Source of the DNA: Saccharopolyspora thermophila
Lineage (GTDB): Bacteria; Actinomycetota; Actinomycetes; Mycobacteriales; Pseudonocardiaceae
Direction: 5' to 3'
NCBI RefSeq assembly: GCF_014646075.1
Contig: NZ_BMMT01000011.1
Span: 62,001 to 126,000 of the forward strand
DNA length: 64,000 nt
Positions 8,970 to 17,558 of this stretch are shown in pieces; position 1 is the first letter of the stretch, and every line of letters begins with the position of its first letter. Position numbers and translations under genes: made by a program. The notes under the pieces were generated by a model that saw only the letters and a program-made list of their open reading frames with translations, ran no database searches and had not been told where the DNA came from.

Positions 8970-10004
8970 ATGCGCCTGGGCGTGCTCGACGTCGGTTCCA
9001 ACACCGTCCACCTCCTCGTGGTGGACGCGCACCGTGGTGCCCACCCGACCCCGATGACATCGGAGAAGACCGTGCTGCGGCTCGCCGAGCGGATCGGCCG
9101 GCACGACGGTCGGCTCACCGACGAGGACACCGACGAACTCATCCGCACCGTCGCGCAGGCCCAGGAGTCGGCGATCGCCGCCGGCTGTGAGGAGCTGATG
9201 GCCTTCGCCACCTCGGCGATCCGGGACGCGCACAACGCCGCCGAGGTGCTCGATCGGGTGCGCGAGGAGACCGGCATCGCGCTGGACGTGCTGCCCGGCG
9301 AGGACGAAGCCCGGTTCACCTTCCTGGCCGCGCGCCGCTGGTACGGGTGGTCGGCGGGCAACCTGCTGCTGCTGGACATCGGCGGCGGCTCGCTGGAGAT
9401 GGCGATCGGCATCGACGAACAACCCGACCTGGCGGTGTCGCTGCCGCTGGGCGCGGGCCGGATGGCGCGCACCATGCTGCACGACCCGCCGCGGCAGGAC
9501 GAGGTGAAAAAGGTGCGCGAATGGCTGCAGGGCCAGCTGGCCCCCACCGCGAAGCGCTTCCGGAAGCTGAGCCGACCGGACCGCGCGGTGGCCACCTCGA
9601 AGACGTTCCGCTCGCTGGCCCGGCTGGCCGGTGCGGCGCCGGCCTCGGCCGGGCCGCGGGTGCCGCGCACCCTCACCAAGACCGGGCTGCGGCAGCTGAT
9701 CACGTTCATCACCCGCATGTCCGCCGCCGACCTGGCCACCCTCGACGGGGTGAGCAGCGCGCGAGCCCACCAGCTGGTGGGCGGTGCCCTGGTGGCGGAG
9801 GCGGCCATGCGCGCCCTGGGGCTCGAGGAACTCGACATCTGTCCCTGGGCGTTGCGGGAAGGGATGATTCTGCGGCGGCTGGACCACACGAACGGGGACA
9901 GCCACACTGCCATCCAGGCCCGGGCCGCGCTGGAGCGCCCGAAGACGGGGCCGACGGGTGGTACTGGACGGAAGATCGAGCACGGGGCACGGTGGGAGCG
10001 ATGA
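8970..10004 (+). CDS. ppx: Ppx/GppA-family exopolyphosphatase
   Basis: ASKHA-fold phosphatase acting on polyphosphate or (p)ppGpp; the family cannot be split further by eye. Phosphate-binding motifs are visible: DVGSNTVHLLV at the N-terminus, the AFATSAIRDA segment and DIGGGSLEM near residue 140. ATG 8970 is chosen because a TAATTT box lies 7 nt upstream, suggesting a leaderless transcript; the frame extends 9 nt further. Its stop overlaps the next start (ATGA). Placement after senX3-regX3 is a sensible phosphate-metabolism neighbourhood and matches Rv0496. Confidence 0.88.
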   Translation: MRLGVLDVGSNTVHLLVVDAHRGAHPTPMTSEKTVLRLAERIGRHDGRLTDEDTDELIRTVAQAQESAIAAGCEELMAFATSAIRDAHNAAEVLDRVREETGIALDVLPGEDEARFTFLAARRWYGWSAGNLLLLDIGGGSLEMAIGIDEQPDLAVSLPLGAGRMARTMLHDPPRQDEVKKVREWLQGQLAPTAKRFRKLSRPDRAVATSKTFRSLARLAGAAPASAGPRVPRTLTKTGLRQLITFITRMSAADLATLDGVSSARAHQLVGGALVAEAAMRALGLEELDICPWALREGMILRRLDHTNGDSHTAIQARAALERPKTGPTGGTGRKIEHGARWER

Positions 10005-11053
10005 GTCGGGACAAGGGGGCCGATCAGCCCACCCAGCGCACCGTGGCGGAGCTGCTCGCCGAGTACGGCGGCAGCACCCAGCGGAGTACCCGGCGACGGC
10101 GGCGGCGCGCCGATGACCCGAGCGAGACCGCACCGCAGGCGATCATCGATCGGGTGCTGTCGGACAGCGGCCAGCTGCGTGCGGTGCAGCCGGACGCCGA
10201 ACCTCCGCAGCGCCGCGGTCGGCGCGCGGGCACACCACCCGCCGGGCAGGCAGCGCCACCACCAGCGGCCCAGCCACCCGCCGCGCCTGCGCAGGCCGCG
10301 GCGAAGGAGGCTCCCACGCCCGAGCCGCCACCGGCTCCGGAGCCACCGCCCGCGCCACCTGCGGAACCGCCTGCGGCGGCCGGGAAAGCCAGCTACTGGG
10401 CGCAGCGGTTCGCCTCCGCGGGCAAGGACAAGGCGGTGCCGTTGGCTCCCGCGGTCCCGCCGGAGGACGACGTCGAGGCCACCATCCAGCAGCCCGCGCT
10501 GCGCCGCCCCGAACCGGCGCCGCCGCAGGCGGAGGGCGTGACCGAGCAGCTGCCGCGGGTCGAGGAACCGGCACCGGCCGCGGATGACGTCGAGGGCACG
10601 GCCGTGCTGACCTACCCGTCGGCGCCGCCGCAGCAGTCGGAGGAGAAGGCCGAGCCCGACGATCCGTACGACTTCGAGTCCTATGACGAGCCCGAAACCG
10701 ACTACGCCGAGGACGACGACTACGACCCGGAGCTGCCCGCGGGCCTGGACGCGGACGACTACCGCGCCGACAAGGAAGAGGAACAGCCCTCCGCCCGCAA
10801 GGAGTGGGGCACGGTCGCCCTGCAGGGTGTCGCCGGGCTGGTCGGCGGCGGGCTGGTCTGGTTCGGGTTCCGCTGGTTGTGGGCCTTCAACGCGTTCGCC
10901 GCGCTGGCGGCCGCGCTGGTGATCACCGGCTGCCTGGTGCTCATCGCGTGGAAGTTCTTGCGCACCAACGATCTGCAGACGATCCTGCTGGCTGTGCTCG
11001 TCGGCCTGTTCTGCACGGTGTCGCCCGCGACGCTGTTGCTGATCAGCCACTAG
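10001..11053 (+). CDS. Proline-rich cytoplasmic domain plus membrane anchor protein
   Basis: 350 residues. A basic N-terminal patch containing RRRRRRAD (about 31-40) is followed by a long Pro/Ala-rich and acidic low-complexity region to about 265. A C-terminal hydrophobic block has three likely membrane helices (about 270-345). It overlaps ppx by 4 nt and matches the position of Rv0497. Function is unknown. The disordered, charged cytoplasmic part suggests protein-protein interaction, but nothing catalytic is visible. Confidence 0.75.
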   Translation: MSRDKGADQPTQRTVAELLAEYGGSTQRSTRRRRRRADDPSETAPQAIIDRVLSDSGQLRAVQPDAEPPQRRGRRAGTPPAGQAAPPPAAQPPAAPAQAAAKEAPTPEPPPAPEPPPAPPAEPPAAAGKASYWAQRFASAGKDKAVPLAPAVPPEDDVEATIQQPALRRPEPAPPQAEGVTEQLPRVEEPAPAADDVEGTAVLTYPSAPPQQSEEKAEPDDPYDFESYDEPETDYAEDDDYDPELPAGLDADDYRADKEEEQPSARKEWGTVALQGVAGLVGGGLVWFGFRWLWAFNAFAALAAALVITGCLVLIAWKFLRTNDLQTILLAVLVGLFCTVSPATLLLISH

Positions 11054-11093
11054 CCGACCCATCCCGTGAACCCTCGGTCATGCTGGGCAGGAC

Positions 11094-11951
11094 ATGACAG
11101 TGCAACCACCGCCGCACGAGGACGTCCCGGAACGCATCCCCGTCGGGCTGTCCAGCGCGTCCGTGTGGCCGCAGCCGGCGCGCGCCGCGTTCGAGATGGC
11201 CGCCGACCTGGGTTTCGACGGCGTCGAGGTGATGGTGTGGGCGGACGCGGTCAGCCAGGACGTGGCCGCGCTGCACCGGCTCTCCGAGCGGCACGGGGTG
11301 CCGATCCTGGCGATCCACGCGCCGTGCCTGCTGATCACGCAGCGGGTGTGGTCGCCGGAGCCGGAGGAGCGGCTGCGCCGGGCGGTGGTGGTGGCCAGCG
11401 AGCTCGGCGCGTCGACGGTCGTGGTGCACCCGCCGTTCCGCTGGCAGCGCCGCTACGCGGAGCGGTTCGGCGAGCTCGTCGCCGAGCTGGAGGAGACCAG
11501 CGGGATCGCGGTGGCCGTGGAGAACATGTTCCCGCTGCGCCCGCCGAGCACCCTGAACCGGCTGCGCGGCGGCCGCAGCAGCGGGCTGTCGGCGTTCACA
11601 CCGTCGCCGGACCCGACCGAGGTCGGCTACCGCAACTACACACTGGACATCTCACACGCGGCGGCCGCGCACATGGACGCCATCGAGCTGCTCAAGCGCA
11701 TGAAGGACGGTTTGGCGCACGTGCATCTCGCCGACGGGACCGGGGCGTCGCGCGACGAGCACCTGATCCCCGGCCAGGGCAACCAGCCGTGCGCCGAGGT
11801 GTGCGAGGCGCTGGCCGCCGACGGGTTCCGGGGTTCGGTGGTGCTGGAGGTCAACACCCGCAAGGCCCGCAACCCGCAGCAACGCGCGGCGCTGCTGGCC
11901 GAGGCGCTGCTGTTCGCGCGGTTGCACCTGGCGCCGCTGCGGGCGGGGTGA
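11094..11951 (+). CDS. Sugar phosphate isomerase/epimerase-like TIM-barrel protein
   Basis: 285-residue protein of the xylose-isomerase-like TIM-barrel superfamily. Acidic and histidine residues at strand ends that could bind a divalent metal are visible in VAVENMFPLRP, TLDISHAAAAHMD, LAHVHLADG and VVLEVNT. The substrate is unknown. Start ATG 11094 lacks a good Shine-Dalgarno. The same gene follows the proline-rich membrane protein in mycobacteria (Rv0498). Confidence 0.85.
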   Translation: MTVQPPPHEDVPERIPVGLSSASVWPQPARAAFEMAADLGFDGVEVMVWADAVSQDVAALHRLSERHGVPILAIHAPCLLITQRVWSPEPEERLRRAVVVASELGASTVVVHPPFRWQRRYAERFGELVAELEETSGIAVAVENMFPLRPPSTLNRLRGGRSSGLSAFTPSPDPTEVGYRNYTLDISHAAAAHMDAIELLKRMKDGLAHVHLADGTGASRDEHLIPGQGNQPCAEVCEALAADGFRGSVVLEVNTRKARNPQQRAALLAEALLFARLHLAPLRAG

Positions 11952-11993
11952 TCAACAGGGCCACACCCGATGATCAACTTCTGTCCGGGTCAC

Positions 11994-11999
11994 TAGAAT
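11994..11999 (+). promoter_or_regulatory. -10 box for the leader ORF and thioesterase
   Basis: TAGAAT, close to the TATAAT consensus, ends 7 nt before the ATG of an 18-codon ORF and so predicts a leaderless transcript. A weak TGATCA lies 17 nt upstream as a possible -35. Confidence 0.5.
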
Positions 12000-12006
12000 C
12001 GTGACC

Positions 12007-12063
12007 ATGAACCCGTTGCGCGGATCGGCCGCCGAGTGCTTCCACCCGCTGGACCGCACGTGA
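12007..12063 (+). CDS. Putative 18-residue leader peptide coupled to the thioesterase
   Basis: ATG 12007 opens a short frame, MNPLRGSAAECFHPLDRT, whose TGA overlaps the GTG start of the thioesterase gene (GTGA). A -10 box lies 7 nt upstream, so the ATG would be at the transcript 5' end. Ribosomes ending the leader could re-initiate on the thioesterase, which has no Shine-Dalgarno of its own. There is no run of one regulatory amino acid that would indicate classic attenuation. Real translation is inferred. Confidence 0.4.
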   Translation: MNPLRGSAAECFHPLDRT

Positions 12064-12848
12064 CCGAGGTCCTGGATCCCTTCGCAGCGGCCACTTCGGT
12101 GCGCTCGCTGGGCGACGGCACCTTCGTCGCCAACCTCCACCCGGAATGGGTCGTCGGTGACAAGCCGCACGGCGGCTACCTGCTGGCGCTGCTGGCGCGT
12201 GCGTTGGGCGACGTGACCGGGTTGGCACCGCTGTCGGTCAGCGCGCACTTCCTGCGGGCGCCGCGCGTCGGCCCGGTGCTCATCCGCACCGAGGTGCTCA
12301 AGACGGGCAGGACGGTCACCGCGGCCCGCGCCCTGCTGGAGCAGCGCGGCGAGGTGTGCGTGGACGCCACGCTGAGCCTCGGCACGGTGCCGGAGGGCGA
12401 CGCGGTCTGGTCACAGCTGCCGGACATGCCGGTGAACCCGCCGCCGAACGCCGTCGACCTCGCGGCCACCGAGGCGCGGAAGTTCTTCGCGCTCGCGCAG
12501 GTCTGCGACATGCGGCTGGACCCGGGCACCGCGGAGTTCCTCACCGGGGGCACCGGGGCGCCGCGGCTGCGGCTGTGGGTCAAGCCGCGGGAGGCGCAGC
12601 CGGACCTGCTGTTCGGGCTGGTGGCCGGGGACCTGACGATGCCGGTGACGGTGAACCTGGGCCGGTTCGGCTGGGCGCCGACGGTGCAGCTCACGGCGCT
12701 GCTGCGGGCGAACCCGGCGAACGGCTGGCTGCGCCTGGCGGTGGACTGCCGGGTGGTCCAGAACGGCTGGTTCGATGAGGACGTCACGGTGGTCGACTCG
12801 ATGGGCCGCCTGGTCTGTCAGGCCCGCCAACTCGCCCTCGTCCCCTGA
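12060..12848 (+). CDS. Acyl-CoA thioesterase-like double hotdog protein
   Basis: 262 residues, consistent with the TesB-like tandem hotdog fold that hydrolyses acyl-CoA. The first domain contains the HPEWVVGDKPHGGYLLALLARA segment typical of actinobacterial thioesterase-superfamily proteins; the second contains VKPREAQPDLLFGLVAGD. Substrate chain length cannot be predicted. GTG 12060 is selected because it aligns with the domain start and overlaps a leader ORF. It converges on the acyl-CoA ligase gene. Confidence 0.8.
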   Translation: MTEVLDPFAAATSVRSLGDGTFVANLHPEWVVGDKPHGGYLLALLARALGDVTGLAPLSVSAHFLRAPRVGPVLIRTEVLKTGRTVTAARALLEQRGEVCVDATLSLGTVPEGDAVWSQLPDMPVNPPPNAVDLAATEARKFFALAQVCDMRLDPGTAEFLTGGTGAPRLRLWVKPREAQPDLLFGLVAGDLTMPVTVNLGRFGWAPTVQLTALLRANPANGWLRLAVDCRVVQNGWFDEDVTVVDSMGRLVCQARQLALVP

Positions 12849-12871
12849 GCTCCGCCGAGCGAAGGACAAAA

Positions 12872-12914
12872 CCCCCGGTACGTACCCGCGAGGGGCAGAG
12901 AGGCTGTCCGGGGG
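12872..12914. terminator. Weak hairpin between convergent genes
   Basis: CCCCCGG (12872-12878) pairs with CCGGGGG (12908-12914) around a 29-nt loop. It sits between the convergent thioesterase and acyl-CoA ligase genes and could act in both directions. The large loop makes the call uncertain. Confidence 0.3.
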
Positions 12915-13025
12915 ACTTCGTCGTCGACCATACCCCCACACGACACGCCAAGACCGGGCCGGGTGAGCACCCAACTTCAGGCAAACATGGGAACGTCTCC
13001 GCGCCTTTCTCGCCGGCGTCGGGGG

Positions 13026-14651
13026 TCAGGTCAGGCGGGTGATGGTGAGCTGGCCTTCGGCGTGTTGCTGGCGGAGGCGCTTCTTGTCGAACTTGCCGAC
13101 GCTGGTTTTCGGCGCCTCCGGGATGAACGTCCAGTACTCCGGCAGCTGCCACTTCGCCACCTGGCCGGACAGGAAGTCCCGCAGCTCGGCGGCGTCCGCC
13201 TGGTGGCCCTCCTTGAGCACCACCGCCACCAGCGGCCGCTCCGACCACTTTTCGTCCGGCACCCCGATGACCATCGCCTCGGCCACCGCCGGGTGTTCCA
13301 TCACCCTGTTCTCCAGCTCCACCGACGAGATCCACTCCCCGCCCGACTTGATCACGTCCTTGGCGCGGTCGGTGAGCTGCACGAACCCGTCCGAGGTGAG
13401 GTAGCCGACATCGCCGGTGCGCAGCCAGCCGTCGTGGAACCTCTCCGGATCGTCGTCGCCGTAGTACGCCCCCGCGATCCATGGGCCACGGACCTCCAGC
13501 TCACCGATGCTCCGGCCGTCCCACGGCAGCACCGAGCCGTCGTCGCCGACCAGCCGGGCCTGCACCCCGGCCGGGAAACGGCCCTGGCTGGCGCGGTACC
13601 TCCAGCGCTCCTCCCCGGTCAAGCCCGCCGGCGGCCGGGCCACGCTGCCCAGCGGCGAGGTCTCGGTCATGCCCCAGGCGTGCAGCACGGGGATTCCGTA
13701 CGACTCCTCGAACGTCCGCATCAGCGACGGCGGGCACGCCGCGCCACCGACCACGACCTCCCGCAGGGACGAGACGTCGTGCGGGTTCGCCTCCAGGTAC
13801 TGCAGCACGCCCTGCCAGATCGTCGGCACCGCCGCGGCCATCGTCGGCCGCTCCGCGGCGATCATCTTCACCAGCGGCTCGGGCTGCAGGAACCGGTCCG
13901 GCATGATCATCGACGCGCCCACCATGAACGCCGCGTACGGCAGGCCCCACGACATCGCGTGGAACATCGGCACCACCGCCAGGACGCGGTCGGCCTGCGA
14001 CAACGCCATCCCGTCGGTCATGCACACCTGCATCGAGTGCAGATAGACCGACCGGTGCGAGTACACCACGCCCTTCGGGTTGCCGGTGGTGCCGGACGTG
14101 TAGCACATCGCGGCCGCGGACCGCTCGTCGAACTCCGGCCAGTCGAACTCGGTCGGCTGCCCCGCCAGCAGCTCCTCGTAGGAGTGCACCTCCACCCCGG
14201 CCGGGGCTTGTAGGGCGGCCTTGTCTCCGCCCACGACGACCACGTGCCGCACCGTCCCGAGCTCCGGCAGAAGCTTGCCGAACAGCGGCAGCAGCGTCCC
14301 GTCGACCAGCACCACCTGGTCCTCGGCGTGGTTGGCGACGTAGACCAGCTGCTCGGGGAACAACCGGATGTTGAGCGTGTGCAGCACGGCGCCCATCGAC
14401 GGCACCGCGAAGTACGCCTCGAGGTGCTCGGAGTTGTTCCACATGAACGTGGCGACCCGCTCGTCGCCGGTGACCCCGAGGCCCCGCAGCGCGTGCGCCA
14501 GCTGTGCCGTGCGGCGGCCGATCTCCGCGTAGCTGGTGCGCCGCGCACCCTCGCCGGTCCACGTGACGACCTCGGCGCCGCCGTGCGGTCCGGTACCGTG
14601 CCGCAGAATGCGGGCGATCGACAGCGGGCCGTCCTGCATGGTGCTGAACAT
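13026..14651 (-). CDS. Medium/long-chain fatty acyl-CoA ligase
   Basis: 541-residue AMP-forming ligase of the ANL superfamily that activates a fatty acid to its CoA thioester. The P-loop YTSGTTGNPKG is near residue 185. The adenylate motif is LHAWGMTETSPLG, the hinge contains GWLRTGDVGYL, and the catalytic lysine region is KTSVGKFDKKRLR near the C-terminus. Start ATG is at 14651. It is divergent from proC. Related mycobacterial FadD enzymes exist, but which one this corresponds to cannot be decided here. Confidence 0.93.
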   Translation of the reverse strand: MFSTMQDGPLSIARILRHGTGPHGGAEVVTWTGEGARRTSYAEIGRRTAQLAHALRGLGVTGDERVATFMWNNSEHLEAYFAVPSMGAVLHTLNIRLFPEQLVYVANHAEDQVVLVDGTLLPLFGKLLPELGTVRHVVVVGGDKAALQAPAGVEVHSYEELLAGQPTEFDWPEFDERSAAAMCYTSGTTGNPKGVVYSHRSVYLHSMQVCMTDGMALSQADRVLAVVPMFHAMSWGLPYAAFMVGASMIMPDRFLQPEPLVKMIAAERPTMAAAVPTIWQGVLQYLEANPHDVSSLREVVVGGAACPPSLMRTFEESYGIPVLHAWGMTETSPLGSVARPPAGLTGEERWRYRASQGRFPAGVQARLVGDDGSVLPWDGRSIGELEVRGPWIAGAYYGDDDPERFHDGWLRTGDVGYLTSDGFVQLTDRAKDVIKSGGEWISSVELENRVMEHPAVAEAMVIGVPDEKWSERPLVAVVLKEGHQADAAELRDFLSGQVAKWQLPEYWTFIPEAPKTSVGKFDKKRLRQQHAEGQLTITRLT

Positions 14652-14831
14652 GGGGGATCAGAGCTCCTTCGGTCTTCTCGCTCATGCGCGCCGGAGTTCG
14701 CTCGGCCGTGGCTGGCGCTGTGATGGCAGCCACACTAGCGGCTGAGATCGAGTCGCGGGAGGGTTCACGGCACCGTGTGCCGCGTTGGGCACACCGGGGG
14801 TTGCGCAGCGTGTTCTGGCACCCTGAGCGGC

Positions 14832-15641
14832 ATGACGACGATCGCGGTACTCGGAGCCGGAAAGATCGGGGAGTCCCTGCTGTCGGGCCTGTTGAAGGCC
14901 GGTCGCGCCCCGGCCGACCTGCTGTTCACCGAACGGTTCGCGACACGGGCCGCCGACCTGACCAAGACCTACGGCATCACGCACGTCGACGTCGCCACCG
15001 CGGTGCAGCGGGCCGACGTCATCGTCGTCGCGGTCAAACCGCAGGACATCGAACCGCTGCTGGACGAGATGGCGCCGAACCTGCCGGCCGGCAAGCTCGT
15101 GGTGTCGCTGTGCGCCGGCCTGCCCACCAAGCTGTTCGAACGCCGCCTTCCCGAGGGCACCGCCGTGGTCCGCGTCATGCCCAACACTCCGATGCTGGTC
15201 GGCGAGGCGATGAGCGCCATCTCCGGCGGGGCGCATGCCGAGGACGCGCACCTGGATCTCGTCGAGGAGCTACTGGGCAGCGTCGGCAAGGTGGTGCGGG
15301 TACCCGAGAGCCAGCAGGACGCGGTCACCGCACTGTCCGGTTCCGGCCCGGCGTACTTCTTCTACCTCGTCGAGGCCATGATCGACGCCGGGATTCTGCT
15401 CGGCATCCCGCGCGCCACGGCCGCCGACCTCATCGTGCAGTCCGCGGTGGGCGCCGCGGCCATGCTGCGCGAGGGTGGCGGGCACCCGGTGATGCTGCGC
15501 GAGGCGGTCACCTCCCCGGCGGGCACCACCATCGCGGGCATCCGGGAGCTGGAGAAGCACGGCGTGCGGGCCGCCCTCATCGACGCCATCGAGGCCGCCC
15601 GCGACCGCTCCGTCGAGCTGGGTCGGGCGCACGAGGAGTGA
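14832..15641 (+). CDS. proC: Pyrroline-5-carboxylate reductase
   Basis: Last step of proline synthesis: NAD(P)H-dependent reduction of pyrroline-5-carboxylate. It has the N-terminal dinucleotide motif AVLGAGKIGESLL, the RVMPNTPMLVGEA segment, and the C-terminal signature from VTALSGSGPAYFF to TSPAGTTIAGI. ATG 14832 begins just before the Rossmann strand; the open frame extends 57 nt further upstream without need. 269 aa is typical. No strong Shine-Dalgarno is seen. Confidence 0.95.
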   Translation: MTTIAVLGAGKIGESLLSGLLKAGRAPADLLFTERFATRAADLTKTYGITHVDVATAVQRADVIVVAVKPQDIEPLLDEMAPNLPAGKLVVSLCAGLPTKLFERRLPEGTAVVRVMPNTPMLVGEAMSAISGGAHAEDAHLDLVEELLGSVGKVVRVPESQQDAVTALSGSGPAYFFYLVEAMIDAGILLGIPRATAADLIVQSAVGAAAMLREGGGHPVMLREAVTSPAGTTIAGIRELEKHGVRAALIDAIEAARDRSVELGRAHEE

Positions 15642-15712
15642 GTGCTTTCTCCCGGTACAACCAGGAAAAACACTCACCGCAAGGCCGGGTAGTTCGGCCA
15701 TCGCAGGCATCC

Positions 15713-15799
15713 CACGTGTCCCGCTACTCTCGATAGAGCACGTGCGTCGGGGTTTGCCGTCGGAGGGGAAGCCGACGGCGCGCATGTGCCGAAGGGCAC
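15713..15799 (+). promoter_or_regulatory. Structured 5' region of the small HTH regulator gene
   Basis: Two CACGTG palindromes (15713-15718 and 15739-15744) flank a TACTCT -10-like box (15725-15730). Two stable hairpins follow in the predicted 5' UTR. One is an 8-bp GCCGTCGG/CCGACGGC stem (15756-15779) with the purine-rich AGGGGAAG loop. The other is GTGCC/GGCAC closed by a GAAG loop (15786-15799). The second ends 8 nt before the start codon and could limit ribosome access. Confidence 0.45.
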
Positions 15800-15807
15800 G
15801 GTGAAGC

Positions 15808-16032
15808 ATGTCTGCCAACTCCGAACCCAGTCAACAGGCACCCCCGAGCATGGGTCAGGTGCGGTTCCTCACCGTCGCCGAGGTCGCCAAGCTGATGCGG
15901 GTGTCGAAGATGACGGTCTACCGGCTCGTCCACGCGGGCGAGCTTCCCGCCGCCCGCGTGGGGCGCTCCTTCCGGGTAGCGGAAAAGGACGTCCACGCCT
16001 ACCTGGAGAGCGCCTACTACAGCGCGGGTTGA
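15808..16032 (+). CDS. Small excisionase/MerR-type helix-turn-helix DNA-binding protein
   Basis: 74 residues, with a helix-turn-helix of the excisionase family from about 20-68. Its signature is [20 protein letters not shown], followed by the wing [14 protein letters not shown]. The first 18 residues are polar and disordered. It is the counterpart by position of mycobacterial Rv0500A, between proC and bS22. Targets are unknown. ATG 15808 is preceded by two RNA hairpins and only a weak Shine-Dalgarno. Confidence 0.88.
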   Translation: MSANSEPSQQAPPSMGQVRFLTVAEVAKLMRVSKMTVYRLVHAGELPAARVGRSFRVAEKDVHAYLESAYYSAG

Positions 16033-16167
16033 GGGCGTGGCGACGTCGGGAGGCGAGGTGGTGCGTCGCCGTCCGGCCGGGCTCGTGACGGGGCCCGATC
16101 GGACGGCGTTCGCGCAGGCGCGGACCGTTTCGAGGACCACGGCGGAAGGGTCGCGGACCAGGCCCGG

Positions 16168-16173
16168 TAGAGT
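16168..16173 (+). promoter_or_regulatory. Candidate -10 box for bS22
   Basis: TAGAGT lies 85 nt upstream of the bS22 start. It is the only good -10-like hexamer in the 226-bp gap after the HTH gene. No clear -35 is seen. Confidence 0.3.
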
Positions 16174-16258
16174 TTCGGGTCGGTCGTGCCTGGTGCGCTC
16201 GAGCGGCTGCACCGGTGCGGAAGACGTTCGTACTGCCGTCAAGAGTGAAGGAGTCCGC

Positions 16259-16360
16259 ATGGGCTCGGTCATCAAGAAGCGCCGCAAGCGCATGTCCAAG
16301 AAGAAGCACCGCAAGCTGCTCCGCAAGACCCGCGTTCAGCGCCGCAAGTTGGGCAAGTGA
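16259..16360 (+). CDS. 30S ribosomal protein bS22 (33 residues)
   Basis: Tiny, very basic protein starting [19 protein letters not shown], of which more than half is Lys or Arg. It matches the bS22 protein known from mycobacterial ribosome structures, where it binds near the decoding region of the small subunit; it also belongs to the AURKAIP1/COX24 domain family. AAGGAG precedes ATG 16259 by 8 nt. An in-frame extension back to 16037 is open but has no conserved look. A strong terminator follows at once. Confidence 0.92.
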   Translation: MGSVIKKRRKRMSKKKHRKLLRKTRVQRRKLGK

Positions 16361-16368
16361 CCCAGCTG

Positions 16369-16406
16369 CCGCCGTCGACCGCCTCGGGTCGGCGGCGGTT
16401 GTTTTT
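16369..16406 (+). terminator. Canonical terminator after bS22
   Basis: CCGCCGTCGACC (16369-16380) pairs with GGTCGGCGGCGG (16387-16398), with one G-T pair. A run TTGTTTTT follows, the best T-tract in the window. Confidence 0.85.
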
Positions 16407-16514
16407 CGAGTGCGCGCCCTGCGCATCCGACGTCCGTCCGGACCCGCTCCGGCAACCCGGTGACCGGGTGCCGCGGCGGTAGCATCGCAGGCGGTAGCCG
16501 CGCGGGGGTGAGCA

Positions 16515-17549
16515 TTGGGTCCGAAGGTCGTGCTGGTGACGGGTGTCAGCCGCTTCCTCGGCGGCCACCTCGCCGCGCGCCTCGCCGCCAACCCGGCGGT
16601 CGAACGCGTCCTCGGGGTGGACACCGCACAGCCCGCCCGCGACCTGATGCGCCGGATGGGCCGCACCGAGTTCGTCCGCGCCGACATCCGCAGCCCGCTG
16701 ATCAGCAAGGTGATCGCGAACGCGGGCGTGGACACCGTGGTGCACGCGGCGGTCAACTCCCACTCGGGGCCCGGTGGCCGGGCCACGATGAAGGAGATGA
16801 ACGTCATCGGCACCATGCAGCTGCTGGCCGCCTGCCAGCAGTCGCCGCAGGTGCGCAAGCTGGTGGTCCGGTCGACCTGCGCGGTGTACGGGGCGAGTTC
16901 CCGCGACCCTGCGGTGTTCACCGAGGACATGGAGCCCAAGGACCTGCCGTCCTCCGGGTATGCCAAGGACGCGGTGGAGATCGAGGGCTACGTGCGCGGT
17001 TTCGGGCGGCGCCGCCCGGACGTCGACATCACCACGCTGCGGTTCAGCAACCTGATCGGCCCGCGCATCGACGCCCTGCTGACCCGCTACTTCTCGTTGC
17101 CGGTGGTGCCGACGGTCCTCGGTTTCGACGCGCGGCTGCAGCTGCTGCACTCCGAGGACGCGCTGGCGGTGTTGGAACGCGCCGCGCTGACCGACCGGCC
17201 CGGCGTGTACAACGTCGCCGGGGACGGGGTGCTGATGCTCTCGCAGGCCATCCGGCGGGCCGGCCGGATCGCCATGCCGATGCCCGGCATGGCCGTGCTG
17301 CCACTGACCCAGCTGTTCCGTAGCGCCCGCCTGGTGGACTTCTCGCCGGAGCAGCTGCGGTACCTCAACTTCGGCCGTGTGCTGGACACGAGGAAGCTGC
17401 GGGAGGAGTTCGGCTACACCCCGCGGTGGACCACGCAGCAGGCGTTCGACGACTTCGTGCGCGGCCGCTCGCTGCGCCCGGTCGTCGAACCCGAGGCGGT
17501 CATGGCCCTGGAACGCCGTGCCGGGAAGCTGCTGGCGAAGCTGCGCTGA
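16515..17549 (+). CDS. NAD-dependent epimerase/dehydratase family protein (GalE2-like)
   Basis: 344-residue extended SDR. The glycine motif TGVSRFLGGHLA is at about residue 9, and the Ser/Thr and VYG segment is RSTCAVYGAS. The usual catalytic YxxxK is not seen: the expected place reads SGYAKDAVE, with Lys two rather than four residues after Tyr. Activity as a sugar epimerase is therefore doubtful. TTG 16515 is chosen since GGGGGTGA precedes it. It is followed by an acyltransferase, as Rv0501 is by Rv0502. Confidence 0.78.
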   Translation: MGPKVVLVTGVSRFLGGHLAARLAANPAVERVLGVDTAQPARDLMRRMGRTEFVRADIRSPLISKVIANAGVDTVVHAAVNSHSGPGGRATMKEMNVIGTMQLLAACQQSPQVRKLVVRSTCAVYGASSRDPAVFTEDMEPKDLPSSGYAKDAVEIEGYVRGFGRRRPDVDITTLRFSNLIGPRIDALLTRYFSLPVVPTVLGFDARLQLLHSEDALAVLERAALTDRPGVYNVAGDGVLMLSQAIRRAGRIAMPMPGMAVLPLTQLFRSARLVDFSPEQLRYLNFGRVLDTRKLREEFGYTPRWTTQQAFDDFVRGRSLRPVVEPEAVMALERRAGKLLAKLR

Positions 17550-17558
17550 GGAGGTGTG

